Assembly (NCBI RefSeq): GCF_013200955.2
Contig: NZ_CP053697.2
Coordinates: 1,798,001-1,862,000, forward strand
DNA from: Pseudomonas campi
Lineage (GTDB): Bacteria > Pseudomonadota > Gammaproteobacteria > Pseudomonadales > Pseudomonadaceae
Direction: 5' to 3'
Length of the DNA stretch: 64,000 nucleotides
Part shown: one piece after another, positions 40,342-48,877 of the stretch
Position numbering within the stretch: the stretch's first letter is position 1
Layout: each line of letters starts with the position of its first letter
Notes under the pieces: model-generated
Told to the model about the DNA's origin: nothing
Databases searched by the model: none
What the model saw: the letters and a program-made list of their open reading frames with translations, nothing else
Made by a program: the position numbers and the translations under genes

Positions 40342-42579
40342 ATGTACAAAGACCTGAAATTCCCCGTCCTCATCGTCCATCGCGACATCAAGGCCGACAC
40401 CGTAGCCGGCGAACGCGTGCGGGCGATTGCCGAGGAACTGAGCCAGGATGGCTTCACCATCCTTTCTACCGCCAGCTCCGCCGAGGGGCGCATCGTTGCC
40501 TCCACCCACCATGGCCTGGCCTGCATCCTGGTCGCCGCCGAAGGGGCGGGGGAGAATCAGCGCCTGCTGCAGGACATGGTCGAGCTGATCCGCATCGCCC
40601 GCGTACGGGCGCCGCAGCTGCCGATCTTCGCCCTCGGCGAGCAGGTGACCATCGAGAACGCGCCGGCCGAGGCCATGGCCGATCTCAACCACCTGCGCGG
40701 CATCCTCTACCTGTACGAAGACACCGTGTCCTTCCTCGCCCGCCAGGTGGCGCGCGCCGCGCACAACTACCTCGACGGCCTGCTGCCGCCTTTCTTCAAG
40801 GCCCTGGTGCAGCACACCGAGCAGTCCAACTATTCCTGGCACACGCCCGGCCACGGCGGTGGCGTGGCCTACCGCAAGAGCCCGGTAGGGCAGGCCTTCC
40901 ATCAGTTCTTCGGCGAGAACACCCTACGCTCCGACCTCTCGGTGTCGGTGCCCGAGCTGGGCTCGCTGCTCGACCATACCGGCCCCTTGGCCGAGGCCGA
41001 GGCCCGCGCCGCGCGCAACTTCGGCGCCGACCACACCTTCTTCGTGATCAACGGCACCTCGACGGCGAACAAGATCGTCTGGCACTCGATGGTCGGCCGC
41101 GACGACCTGGTGCTGGTCGATCGCAACTGCCACAAGTCGATCCTCCACTCGATCATCATGACCGGCGCCATCCCGCTGTACCTGTGTCCGGAGCGCAACG
41201 AGCTGGGCATCATCGGGCCGATTCCGCTGAGCGAGTTCAGCAAGGAATCGATCCAGGCCAAGATCGACGCCAGCCCGCTGGCCAAGGGCCGTGCGCCCAA
41301 GGTCAAACTGGCGGTGGTGACCAACTCCACCTACGACGGCCTCTGTTACAACGCCGAGCTGATCAAGCGCACCCTGGCCGATAGCGTCGAGGTGCTGCAT
41401 TTCGACGAGGCCTGGTACGCCTACGCGGCGTTCCACGAGTTCTATGCCGGGCGCTATGGCATGGGCACCGAGTGCGGCGAGAAGACCCCGCTGGTGTTCA
41501 CCACCCACTCCACCCACAAGCTGCTGGCAGCCTTCAGCCAGGCTTCGATGATCCATGTGCAGGACGGCGGTGCGCGTCAGCTGGACCGTGAACGCTTCAA
41601 CGAAGCCTTCATGATGCATATCTCCACCTCGCCGCAGTACGGCATCATCGCCTCGCTGGACGTGGCCTCGGCAATGATGGAAGGCCCAGCCGGGCGCTCG
41701 CTGATCCAGGAAACCTTCGACGAGGCGCTGAGCTTCCGTCGCGCCCTGGCCAACCTGCGGCAGAACCTCAAGGCCGATGACTGGTGGTTCAGCATCTGGC
41801 AGCCGCCGCAAGCCGAGGGCGTGCAGACCGGCGACTGGCTGCTGCAACCGAACGCCGCCTGGCACGGTTTCGGCGAGATCGCCGAGGACTATGTACTGCT
41901 CGACCCGATCAAGGTCACTCTGGTGATGCCGGGGCTGTCCGCCGAGGGCGCGCTGGCCGAGTCGGGCATTCCCGCGGCGGTGGTCAGCAAGTTCCTCTGG
42001 GAGCGCGGCCTGGTGGTGGAGAAGACCGGCCTGTATTCCTTCCTGGTGCTGTTCTCCATGGGCATCACCAAGGGCAAGTGGAGCACCCTGCTTACCGAAC
42101 TGCTGGAGTTCAAGCGCCACTACGACGCCAACGTCGCGCTGATCGATGCCTTGCCCTCGATCGCCCGCGAGGATGCCGCGCGCTACGCCGGCATGGGCCT
42201 GCGCGATCTGTGCGACCAGCTGCATGCCTGCTACCGCGAAAACGCCACGGCCAAGGCGCTCAAGCGCATGTACACGGTGCTGCCGCAGGTAGCGATCAAG
42301 CCGGCCGACGCTTACAACCAGCTGGTGCGTGGCGAGGTCGAGGCGGTGCCGATCGAACAGCTGGAAGGGCGGATCGCCGCGGTGATGCTGGTGCCTTATC
42401 CGCCAGGCATTCCGCTGATCATGCCGGGTGAGCGCTTCACTGCCGAGACTCGTTCGATCATCGATTACCTGCAGTTCGCCCGCACCTTCGACCGCCAGTT
42501 CCCCGGCTTCGATGCCGATGTGCATGGCCTGCAGAAGCAGGAAGATGGGCAATACGCAGTGGATTGCCTCAAAACCTGA
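40342..42579 (+). CDS. ldcA: PLP-dependent lysine decarboxylase LdcA
   Basis: Orn/Lys/Arg decarboxylase of fold type I; the P. aeruginosa homologue (PA1818) decarboxylates lysine to cadaverine. The 745-residue protein has an N-terminal wing domain (about 1-125), then the PLP domain with the STSTANK-like FFVINGTSTANK, DRNCHKS, HFDEAWYAY and the cofactor lysine K393 (STHSTHKLLAAF), and a C-terminal domain ending near 730. The family also includes arginine and ornithine enzymes, so substrate rests on the close match to LdcA. No cadaverine/lysine antiporter gene is next to it. The leader carries an SD-covering hairpin. Confidence 0.9.
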   Translation: MYKDLKFPVLIVHRDIKADTVAGERVRAIAEELSQDGFTILSTASSAEGRIVASTHHGLACILVAAEGAGENQRLLQDMVELIRIARVRAPQLPIFALGEQVTIENAPAEAMADLNHLRGILYLYEDTVSFLARQVARAAHNYLDGLLPPFFKALVQHTEQSNYSWHTPGHGGGVAYRKSPVGQAFHQFFGENTLRSDLSVSVPELGSLLDHTGPLAEAEARAARNFGADHTFFVINGTSTANKIVWHSMVGRDDLVLVDRNCHKSILHSIIMTGAIPLYLCPERNELGIIGPIPLSEFSKESIQAKIDASPLAKGRAPKVKLAVVTNSTYDGLCYNAELIKRTLADSVEVLHFDEAWYAYAAFHEFYAGRYGMGTECGEKTPLVFTTHSTHKLLAAFSQASMIHVQDGGARQLDRERFNEAFMMHISTSPQYGIIASLDVASAMMEGPAGRSLIQETFDEALSFRRALANLRQNLKADDWWFSIWQPPQAEGVQTGDWLLQPNAAWHGFGEIAEDYVLLDPIKVTLVMPGLSAEGALAESGIPAAVVSKFLWERGLVVEKTGLYSFLVLFSMGITKGKWSTLLTELLEFKRHYDANVALIDALPSIAREDAARYAGMGLRDLCDQLHACYRENATAKALKRMYTVLPQVAIKPADAYNQLVRGEVEAVPIEQLEGRIAAVMLVPYPPGIPLIMPGERFTAETRSIIDYLQFARTFDRQFPGFDADVHGLQKQEDGQYAVDCLKT

Positions 42580-42854
42580 CGCGCCGGGCCGCAGTGATGT
42601 GGCTCGGTGATTTTCCCGATGTTTCGGCCTGGCCGCAGAGCACGTTGCGGTCAGCGCCTAGCTTTTGGGCTAAGGTTTAAACAGATCAATCGCTTAACGA
42701 GCACACTCAGAAATAACCTGAGCTTTGTGAGCGTGTTGTCCATCACAGTGGCCAGCATCGACATTTATTGCATGCTTGTTATAGTTGGGCGGTTAAACCC
42801 ATAACAATGTTTCTATGCGCGCCGCCTGGCGCCACGCCTTCGAGGATGATCTGC

Positions 42855-43667
42855 GTGCCGGACTACAAAGCCTTCCGTGTCGAGTTGAACGACAAGATTG
42901 CCCACGTACAGATCAACCGCCCGGAAAAGGTCAACGCGATGAACGCGGACTTCTGGGCGGAGATCGTCGATATCTTCCGCTGGATCGACGACACCGATGA
43001 AGCGCGCGTGGTGGTGCTTTCCGGCGCCGGCAAACACTTCTCCTCGGGTATCGACCTGATGCTGCTCGCCCAGGCCGGCAGCGCGCTGGGCAAGGATGTC
43101 GGCCGTAATGCCGAAGCCCTGCGGCGTAAAATTCTTCAGCTGCAAGCCTCCTTCAATGCCGTCGACAACTGCCGCAAACCGGTGCTGGCGGCTATCCAGG
43201 GCTATTGCCTGGGCGGCGCCATCGACCTGATCGCCGCCTGCGACATGCGTTACAGCACTGTCGATGCACAGTTCTCGATCAAGGAGATCGACATGGGCAT
43301 GGCGGCCGACGTCGGCACCCTGCAGCGTCTGCCGCGCATCATCGGCGACGGCATGATGCGTGAACTGGCCTACACCGGCCGCACCATCGATGGCGACGAA
43401 GCCCAGCGTATCGGTCTGGTCAATCGTACCTACGCCAGCCAGGAAGAACTGCTGGCCGGCGTGCTGGCACTGGCCGGCGAGATTGCGGCGAAGTCGCCAA
43501 TTGCCATCCGTGGCACCAAACACATGATTCGCTACATGCGCGATCACCGCGTCGATGACGGCCTGGAGTACGTGGCCAACTGGAATGCCGCGATGCTGCA
43601 ATCTGCTGACCTGCGCGTGGCCATGGCCGCGCACATGAGCAAGCAGAAAGCCGAATTTGCCGACTGA
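42855..43667 (+). CDS. Crotonase, delta(3,5)-delta(2,4)-dienoyl-CoA isomerase type
   Basis: A 270-residue crotonase-fold protein. It keeps all three acidic residues of the rat dienoyl-CoA isomerase ECH1 with identical spacing: D124 (GGAIDLIAACD), E144 (IKEIDMG) and D152 (AADVGTLQRLP). The oxyanion-hole segments HFSSGIDL and GYCLGGA are present. This points to isomerisation of 3,5-dienoyl-CoA during beta-oxidation of fatty acids with odd-numbered double bonds, rather than plain hydration. I start at GTG 42855, with GAGGA eight bases upstream and the expected MPDYKAF; the upstream in-frame ATG at 42768 lies in leader sequence. The 275 bp before it contain no other gene. fimL follows after 33 bp. 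Confidence 0.85.
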   Translation: MPDYKAFRVELNDKIAHVQINRPEKVNAMNADFWAEIVDIFRWIDDTDEARVVVLSGAGKHFSSGIDLMLLAQAGSALGKDVGRNAEALRRKILQLQASFNAVDNCRKPVLAAIQGYCLGGAIDLIAACDMRYSTVDAQFSIKEIDMGMAADVGTLQRLPRIIGDGMMRELAYTGRTIDGDEAQRIGLVNRTYASQEELLAGVLALAGEIAAKSPIAIRGTKHMIRYMRDHRVDDGLEYVANWNAAMLQSADLRVAMAAHMSKQKAEFAD

Positions 43668-43700
43668 TGCAGTACCAGCCTAGCGAGGTGCAGTAGACCT

Positions 43701-45371
43701 ATGGTCACTGGAGCGACATCCCTGAGTCTGGTGCGTGACGAATTGTTCACCACCATGGAAGAGACCGAGCAGAGTCTCGAACACTTCATTGCCGAACGGC
43801 ACAACGGCAGCCTGTTGCAGCAGGCCGTGGAAAACCTGCAGCAGGTCCGCGGCACGCTCAACCTGATCGAGCTGGCCGGGGCCGAGTTGCTGGCCCAGGA
43901 AGTCCTGCAACAGGCCACCGATATCCCCGCCGGCGCTGGCGAAGAGCGCGACGTGCAGCTCTCGGCGCTGAGCAATGCGCTGTACGTGCTGCGCCGTTAT
44001 CTGGAAAACGTCGACGCCCATCGCCAGGAAATGCCCGAGCTGCTGCTGCCGGCGATCAACGAGCTGCGGCAGGCCGGTGCCCAGCCGCCGCTGCCGGAAA
44101 GTTTCTTCTTCAGCGTGCGGCTCGATCAGCAGCGCGCTGCGCGCATGGTTCCCGGCGACGTATCGGCCGAGGATACCCGGCGCTTGCGTCACATGTATCA
44201 GGTCGGCCTGCTCGGTTTTATCCGCGAGGACAACCCCCAGGCCGGCCTCAAGTTGATGCTGCGTGCCCTGGCGCGCCTCGACAGTCTGTTCGGTGATGAC
44301 TCGCGCGGGCGCTTGTGCTGGGTCGGTGCTGCCGCCGTGGAAGCGCAGCTGGATGGTCAGCTGTTGCCACGCAAGTCACGCAAGCAGTTGTTCTCCCGCC
44401 TCGATCGCGAACTCAAGCAGGCCCTGGGCAACAGCGCCTACGAGGCGCCGCGCAGCCTGCTCAAGGAGCTGCTGTACCTGGTGGCTCTGGCCGACAGCAA
44501 GGGCGAGCAGGCCAGCGCGGTGCGCGAAGTGTTCGGCCTCAATGCGCTGCCGTTCACCGACCATCTGCTCGATGAGGAATACCAGCGCCTGTCCGGGCCG
44601 GGGCAGGGCGTGATGCGTTCGCTGTCCTCGGCGATTCGCGAGGAGCTGGCCAGCGTCAAGGATCTGCTCGACCTGATTGAGCGCGGCACAGCCCAGCCGG
44701 ACAGCTTCGGCAACCTGCATGCGTTGCTGGGCAAGCTGGCCAAGACCCTCGGCATGGTTGGCCTGAGCTCGGCGGCCAATGCCCTGCAGGTGCAGCTGCC
44801 GGTGGTAGCGGGCTGGGGCGAAGCCAGCCCGGCGCAAATGCAGGACCTGCACAAGCTGGCCGAAGCCGTGCTCTATGTGGAAAGCATGGTCGCCAGCCTC
44901 GAGCGTGGCGAGCGCCGTGATCAGCGTCCTGCGCAGATTCAGCCGGGCGATGAAGGCGAGGCCTTTGCCGCCCATCAGCTGACTGAGGCGCGCATCGTGG
45001 TGGTCGACGAGGCTCAGGGCGGTCTGGCGCTGGCCAAGCGGGCGATCACCTCCTACCTGGAATCCGACGGTGACCGCATGCATCTGGCTAACGTGCCGAT
45101 CAGCCTGCAGGCGGTGCGCGGTGGCTTGTGGTTCCTCGGTCAGGAGCGTGCGGCCAAGTTGATCGGCCTGTGCGCCGACTATATCCAGACACGCATGATC
45201 GAAACCCAGCAGATGCCGTCCGAGCAGATGCTGGAAACCCTGGCCGATGCCCTCAGCAGCCTGGAGTACTACCTGGAAGGTGGCGCCGTGCTGCGTCCGG
45301 AAACCAGCCCGAGTGTGCTCGACCTCGCCGAGGAAAGCGTGCGCGCCCTGGGCCTGCCGGTAGCCGCCTGA
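43701..45371 (+). CDS. fimL: FimL, twitching-motility / cAMP-control protein
   Basis: A 556-residue cytoplasmic helical protein resembling the N-terminal part of ChpA. In P. aeruginosa FimL supports type IV pilus function and CyaB-dependent cAMP production. The phosphotransfer (Hpt) helices are degenerate: the position of the phosphorylated His is Gln47 ([14 protein letters not shown]) and, in a C-terminal repeat, Gln470 ([12 protein letters not shown]). It thus acts as a scaffold, not a phospho-relay. The length equals the P. aeruginosa protein as I recall it. Its stop overlaps the nudC start (TGATG), so the two are translationally coupled. Confidence 0.88.
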   Translation: MVTGATSLSLVRDELFTTMEETEQSLEHFIAERHNGSLLQQAVENLQQVRGTLNLIELAGAELLAQEVLQQATDIPAGAGEERDVQLSALSNALYVLRRYLENVDAHRQEMPELLLPAINELRQAGAQPPLPESFFFSVRLDQQRAARMVPGDVSAEDTRRLRHMYQVGLLGFIREDNPQAGLKLMLRALARLDSLFGDDSRGRLCWVGAAAVEAQLDGQLLPRKSRKQLFSRLDRELKQALGNSAYEAPRSLLKELLYLVALADSKGEQASAVREVFGLNALPFTDHLLDEEYQRLSGPGQGVMRSLSSAIREELASVKDLLDLIERGTAQPDSFGNLHALLGKLAKTLGMVGLSSAANALQVQLPVVAGWGEASPAQMQDLHKLAEAVLYVESMVASLERGERRDQRPAQIQPGDEGEAFAAHQLTEARIVVVDEAQGGLALAKRAITSYLESDGDRMHLANVPISLQAVRGGLWFLGQERAAKLIGLCADYIQTRMIETQQMPSEQMLETLADALSSLEYYLEGGAVLRPETSPSVLDLAEESVRALGLPVAA

Positions 45372-46204
45372 TGCCAGCGGGTTGGCAGACCACGCCGCCG
45401 CTGGATAACAGCCAGGCCGGTGGCTGGGCGCTGGTGCATGGCGCCCAGGGTTTCCTGGCCGACAGCAATGGCGTGTTGTTTCCCCGTGAATGGCTCAAGC
45501 GCCAGGATCTGCCGCTGCGTGGCGAGCAGGGCTTGGGTTATTTCAATGGCGAGGCCGTCTGGTTGCTGCAGCTGGAGCAGCCCGCTGAGTTGCCAGGTTG
45601 TTCCTGGCAGAGCATGCGTCAGTTCATGCTGCAGGCCGATTACCCGACGTTTCGCATGCTGGCGTTCGCCGAGCAGGTAGCGACCTGGCAGAGCCAGCAT
45701 CGCTTCTGCGGGCGCTGCGGTACGCCGACCCAGCAGGTGCCGGGCGAACGCTGCATGCGTTGTCCGTCCTGCGGCCTGGATGGCTATGCGCGTATTTCGC
45801 CGAGCATGATCGTGCTGGTGACCCGTGGCGACGAGATTCTCCTGGCTCGTTCGCCGCGCTTCGTGCCTGGCGTGTACAGCACCCTGGCCGGTTTCGTCGA
45901 GCCGGGTGAGTCGGCGGAGGAGTGTGTGCTGCGCGAAGTGCATGAGGAGGTCGGCATCGAGGTCGGCAACCTGCAGTATCTCGGCAGCCAGGGCTGGCCT
46001 TTCCCGCATTCGCTGATGCTCGGTTTCCATGCCGAATACGTTGGCGGTGAGATCGTTCCGCAGGCCGACGAGATCGAGGATGCGCGCTGGTTTCATATCG
46101 AGCAGCTGCCACCGTTGCCGATGACGCGCTCGATTGCCCGTTACCTGATCGACCTCTATGTGGCTCGCCGTCTGGGCCAGCCCGAGCCGCAGCTGGCACG
46201 CTAG
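45371..46204 (+). CDS. nudC: NADH pyrophosphatase / RNA NAD-decapping hydrolase
   Basis: Cleaves NAD(H) and removes NAD caps from RNA 5' ends. The 277-residue protein has an N-terminal domain, a zinc ribbon with C113, C116, C131 and C134, a Nudix box at about 174-195 (GFVEPGES...REVHEEVGI), and the NADH-specific motif as SQGWPFPHS. That motif is usually SQPWPFPxS; the Pro to Gly change is at a variable position. The ATG at 45371 shares a base with the fimL stop. A longer in-frame start at 45128 lies wholly inside fimL and is rejected. This tight coupling with fimL is also seen in P. aeruginosa from memory (PA1822-PA1823). Confidence 0.93.
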   Translation: MPAGWQTTPPLDNSQAGGWALVHGAQGFLADSNGVLFPREWLKRQDLPLRGEQGLGYFNGEAVWLLQLEQPAELPGCSWQSMRQFMLQADYPTFRMLAFAEQVATWQSQHRFCGRCGTPTQQVPGERCMRCPSCGLDGYARISPSMIVLVTRGDEILLARSPRFVPGVYSTLAGFVEPGESAEECVLREVHEEVGIEVGNLQYLGSQGWPFPHSLMLGFHAEYVGGEIVPQADEIEDARWFHIEQLPPLPMTRSIARYLIDLYVARRLGQPEPQLAR

Positions 46205-46252
46205 TCGAGTAGGGGGCTGGCGCTTTACCCATCCAGCCTAACGCAGCTCAGC

Positions 46253-47038
46253 CTACGCCTGGCCGAACCAGTGCTGCCAAGCTAGGCGCGCGGTCAGCGC
46301 CAACACCACCAGAATGAATACCGGGCGGATGAATTTCGAACCGCCGCGGATCGCCGTGCGCGCGCCGAAGAAAGCTCCGGCCATCAGCGCCAGGCCCATG
46401 CAGATACCCAGCAGCCAAGCCACCTGGCCAGTGATGATGAACACCGTCAGGGCCATGGCATTGCTGACGAAGTTCATGCTGCGTGCCACGCCGCTGGCGC
46501 GTACCAGGTCCAGTGGGTAGAGCAGCAGCGTGCTGACCGTCCAGAAGGCTCCGGTGCCGGGGCCGGCCACGCCATCGTAGAAGCCCAGGCCGAGCCCCTG
46601 TGGCCACTGGCGCTGCTGGGCAATGGGCGCATCCTGCGGGCCATGGGTCTCCGGCGTCTTGCCGAACAGCAGGTACAGACCGCAACCGAACACTACCGCC
46701 GGCAGCATCTGGTTCAGCCAGGCGGCGGGTAGCCAATGGGCCAGAATGGCGCCCAGGGTTGCGCCCACCGCCGTGGCCAGCAGGGCATTGCGCCATTGCC
46801 GGGGATGGAACAGCTTGCGCCGGTAGAAGGTGTAGCTGGCCGTGGCTGAGCCGAAGGTGGCGCATAGTTTGTTGGTGCCCAGCACCAGATGTGGCGGCAG
46901 GCCGGCAGTGAGCAGGGCGGGGATGGTCAGCAGGCCGCCACCACCGGCAATCGCGTCGATAAAGCCGGCAGTGAAGGCGACCAGGGCGAGAATCGCCAGA
47001 GTGAGCGGTTCGACACCCAACTCAAAAGCAAAAGGCAT
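46253..47038 (-). CDS. TSUP/TauE-SafE family membrane permease
   Basis: A 261-residue inner-membrane protein with about eight hydrophobic segments. The family's two repeated signatures are visible: FTAGFIDAIAGGGGLLTIPALL with LVLGTNKL near the N-terminus, and LGFYDGVAGPGTGAFW in the second half. It is the E. coli YfcA-like branch. Members of this superfamily export or import sulfite, organosulfonates or other small anions, but the substrate here is unknown. It converges with nudC (48-bp gap) and is divergent from the hypothetical membrane protein at 47140. Confidence 0.85.
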   Translation of the reverse strand: MPFAFELGVEPLTLAILALVAFTAGFIDAIAGGGGLLTIPALLTAGLPPHLVLGTNKLCATFGSATASYTFYRRKLFHPRQWRNALLATAVGATLGAILAHWLPAAWLNQMLPAVVFGCGLYLLFGKTPETHGPQDAPIAQQRQWPQGLGLGFYDGVAGPGTGAFWTVSTLLLYPLDLVRASGVARSMNFVSNAMALTVFIITGQVAWLLGICMGLALMAGAFFGARTAIRGGSKFIRPVFILVVLALTARLAWQHWFGQA

Positions 47039-47139
47039 AAAAAACTCGACGTGGATTCAATTGTGCGGGGTGGCGACTGGCCTGTCCGTCTGCCTGCTGC
47101 GCATAATGCCGGCAATTTCACGGAGAAGGAATTACACCC

Positions 47140-47790
47140 ATGCAGTATGACGGCCTGGCCTGGTTCATTGGCCTTCTGGCGATACTGGCGCTGTTTATTG
47201 CCGCGCGCATTCTGTTGTCGCGTAGCTGGTTCCTTGGCTGGCTGCGCGGCACTGTTGGGCTGGCCTTTGTCGGCCTGGCCGGGCTGGTCGGCGTGGTCGC
47301 CTATGACCTGCTCAGCTATAGCCCGCTGCCGGAAGGCAAGCCGCTGCTGACGCTGAGCTTCAATGCCGACGGCCCGCAGCGTTTCCAGGTCAGCCTGCTG
47401 GAGGGTGGCGAAGAACGTCAGGTCACCCTGGAAGGCGATCTGTGGCAGCTCGATGGTCGCCTGTTGCGCTGGAAAGGCCTGGCCGCGCTGATTGGTTTGC
47501 AGCCGGGTTATCGCCTGGAAAAACTCTCCGGGCGTTTCCTCGCCATCGAGCAGCAGGAAAGCGCGCGCCACGCCCAGGTGGCCCTGGCGCAGAGCCCCTA
47601 CGGCATCGATCTGTGGCGTTGGTTGCGCCTGGGCCAGCATGACCTGTTCCTGTTCGATCCGGAGGCGGCGCGCGTGACCTACCTGCCGATTGCCGACGGT
47701 GCGATGTTCAGCGTCAGTCTGAGCCCGACCGGTCTGCTGGCCCAGCCGATGAACCAGGCGGCCAATCAGGCCCTGAAAGACTGGCAGTAA
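47140..47790 (+). CDS. Conserved hypothetical membrane protein (PA1825 type)
   Basis: A 216-residue protein with two N-terminal membrane spans (about residues 7-27 and 37-58), followed by a soluble domain of about 155 residues. The latter is probably extracytoplasmic and beta-rich (FQVSLLEGGEERQVTLEGDLW). It starts with GAGAAGGAATT upstream of the ATG at 47140. I do not recognise a catalytic motif, and it has no tell-tale partner. Its TAA stop directly meets the left end of the 226-bp palindromic element. Confidence 0.75.
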   Translation: MQYDGLAWFIGLLAILALFIAARILLSRSWFLGWLRGTVGLAFVGLAGLVGVVAYDLLSYSPLPEGKPLLTLSFNADGPQRFQVSLLEGGEERQVTLEGDLWQLDGRLLRWKGLAALIGLQPGYRLEKLSGRFLAIEQQESARHAQVALAQSPYGIDLWRWLRLGQHDLFLFDPEAARVTYLPIADGAMFSVSLSPTGLLAQPMNQAANQALKDWQ

Positions 47791-48015
47791 GAACCTGTCC
47801 ACGATCTCCTGGCTGTCGACCATCCTGCGTTAAAAATGGCCTCGGCAAGCCGCTTGCGGCTAACGCGCTTCCGCGCGACCCGAAGGGCGAGTGAAACGAG
47901 TCATGCTCATTTACAGCTCGTAAACTCCGCTTCCTCGGCCATTTTGACCAGCCGGAGGCTGTTACTAACGTTGCGCCTTGTCTGGTTCTAATCCAGAAGA
48001 TCGTGAACAGGCTCC
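47790..48015. repeat. Palindromic element, enlarged copy C (226 bp)
   Basis: This has the same ends (AGAACCTGTCCACGATCT at 47790-47807; near-complement at 47998-48015), inner stem (AAAAATGGCC 47832-47841 with 47937-47945) and central TTTAC/GTAAA stem as copies A and B. It carries about 57 extra bases before the central ATGCTCATTTAC and about 27 after the inner stem. The first base is the last base of the upstream gene's TAA. Confidence 0.8.
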
Positions 48016-48027
48016 AAGATCCAAACA

Positions 48028-48059
48028 ATGAAAAAGGGACCCGAGGGTCCCTTTTTCAT
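48028..48059. terminator. Terminator downstream of the SDR gene
   Basis: ATGAAAAAGGGACCC and its complement (48028-48042 with 48045-48059) form an almost continuous stem with A5/T5 runs, functional in both directions. Confidence 0.9.
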
Positions 48060-48088
48060 GGCTGATGCTTTTGTGAAAGAGCAGGGCC

Positions 48089-48856
48089 TCAGGAGAGGAA
48101 GCCGCCATCCACGTTCAGCGACACGCCGGTGGTGTAGCTGGATGCTTCGCTGGCCAGGTACAGCACGGCGCCGGCCATTTCGCTCGGGGCGGCCACGCGC
48201 TTGAGCGGGATGCGCTGCAGGGCGAGGTTGAGGATGGCGTCGTTCTTGGTCAGCGCGGAGGCGAACTTGGTGTCGGTCAAGCCCGGCAGCAGGGCGTTGC
48301 AGCGGATGCCGAACTGCGCGCATTCCTTGGCGAAGACCTTGGTCATGCTGATCACGGCCGCCTTGGTCACCGAGTAGATGCCCTGGAACTCGCCCGGCGA
48401 GACGCCGTTGATCGACGCGACGTTGATGATGCTGCCGCCACCGCCTGCCTTCATCAGCTTGCCGCCTTCGATGGACATGAAGTAGTAGCCGCGGATGTTG
48501 ACGTCGACGGTCTTCTGGAACGCGCTCAGGTCGGTGTCCAGCACGTTGCAGAACTGCGGGTTGGTGGCGGCGTTGTTGACCAGAATGTCGAGGCGGCCGA
48601 ACTGCTCGCGGATCATCGCGAAGACGTTGCTGATCTGCTCCATCTCGCCGATATGGCAGGCCACGGCGGTGGCCTTGCCGCCGTCGGCGAGGATGGCGTC
48701 GGCGACTTTCTGGCAGTCGTCGATCTTGCGGCTCGAAACGATCACGTGGGCGCCTTGCTGGGCCAGCAGCTTGGCGATGGCTTCACCGATGCCACGACTG
48801 GCACCGGAGACGAAAGCGATCTTGCCGTCGAGGTCGAACAGGTTGGTCTTGGACAT
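48089..48856 (-). CDS. Short-chain dehydrogenase/reductase
   Basis: A 255-residue classical SDR. It has the cofactor motif SGASRGIG, NNAATNP, and the catalytic Ser and Tyr-x3-Lys in INVASINGV and IYSVTKAA. The Arg in SSRKID after the second strand suggests NADP(H) preference. The substrate is unknown. It lies on the same strand as, and 21 bp after, a phosphotransferase-family gene that in other bacteria accompanies acyl-CoA dehydrogenases, so a role in fatty-acyl or alcohol oxidation is possible. A strong terminator follows at 48028-48059. Confidence 0.88.
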   Translation of the reverse strand: MSKTNLFDLDGKIAFVSGASRGIGEAIAKLLAQQGAHVIVSSRKIDDCQKVADAILADGGKATAVACHIGEMEQISNVFAMIREQFGRLDILVNNAATNPQFCNVLDTDLSAFQKTVDVNIRGYYFMSIEGGKLMKAGGGGSIINVASINGVSPGEFQGIYSVTKAAVISMTKVFAKECAQFGIRCNALLPGLTDTKFASALTKNDAILNLALQRIPLKRVAAPSEMAGAVLYLASEASSYTTGVSLNVDGGFLS

Positions 48857-48877
48857 TCTGGTTTACCTTGATCCGGT

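Noticed and set aside
45128..45370. N-terminal extension of nudC into fimL
   Set aside because: The 81 extra residues are Arg/Pro-rich out-of-frame fimL sequence; NudC proteins start near 45371.
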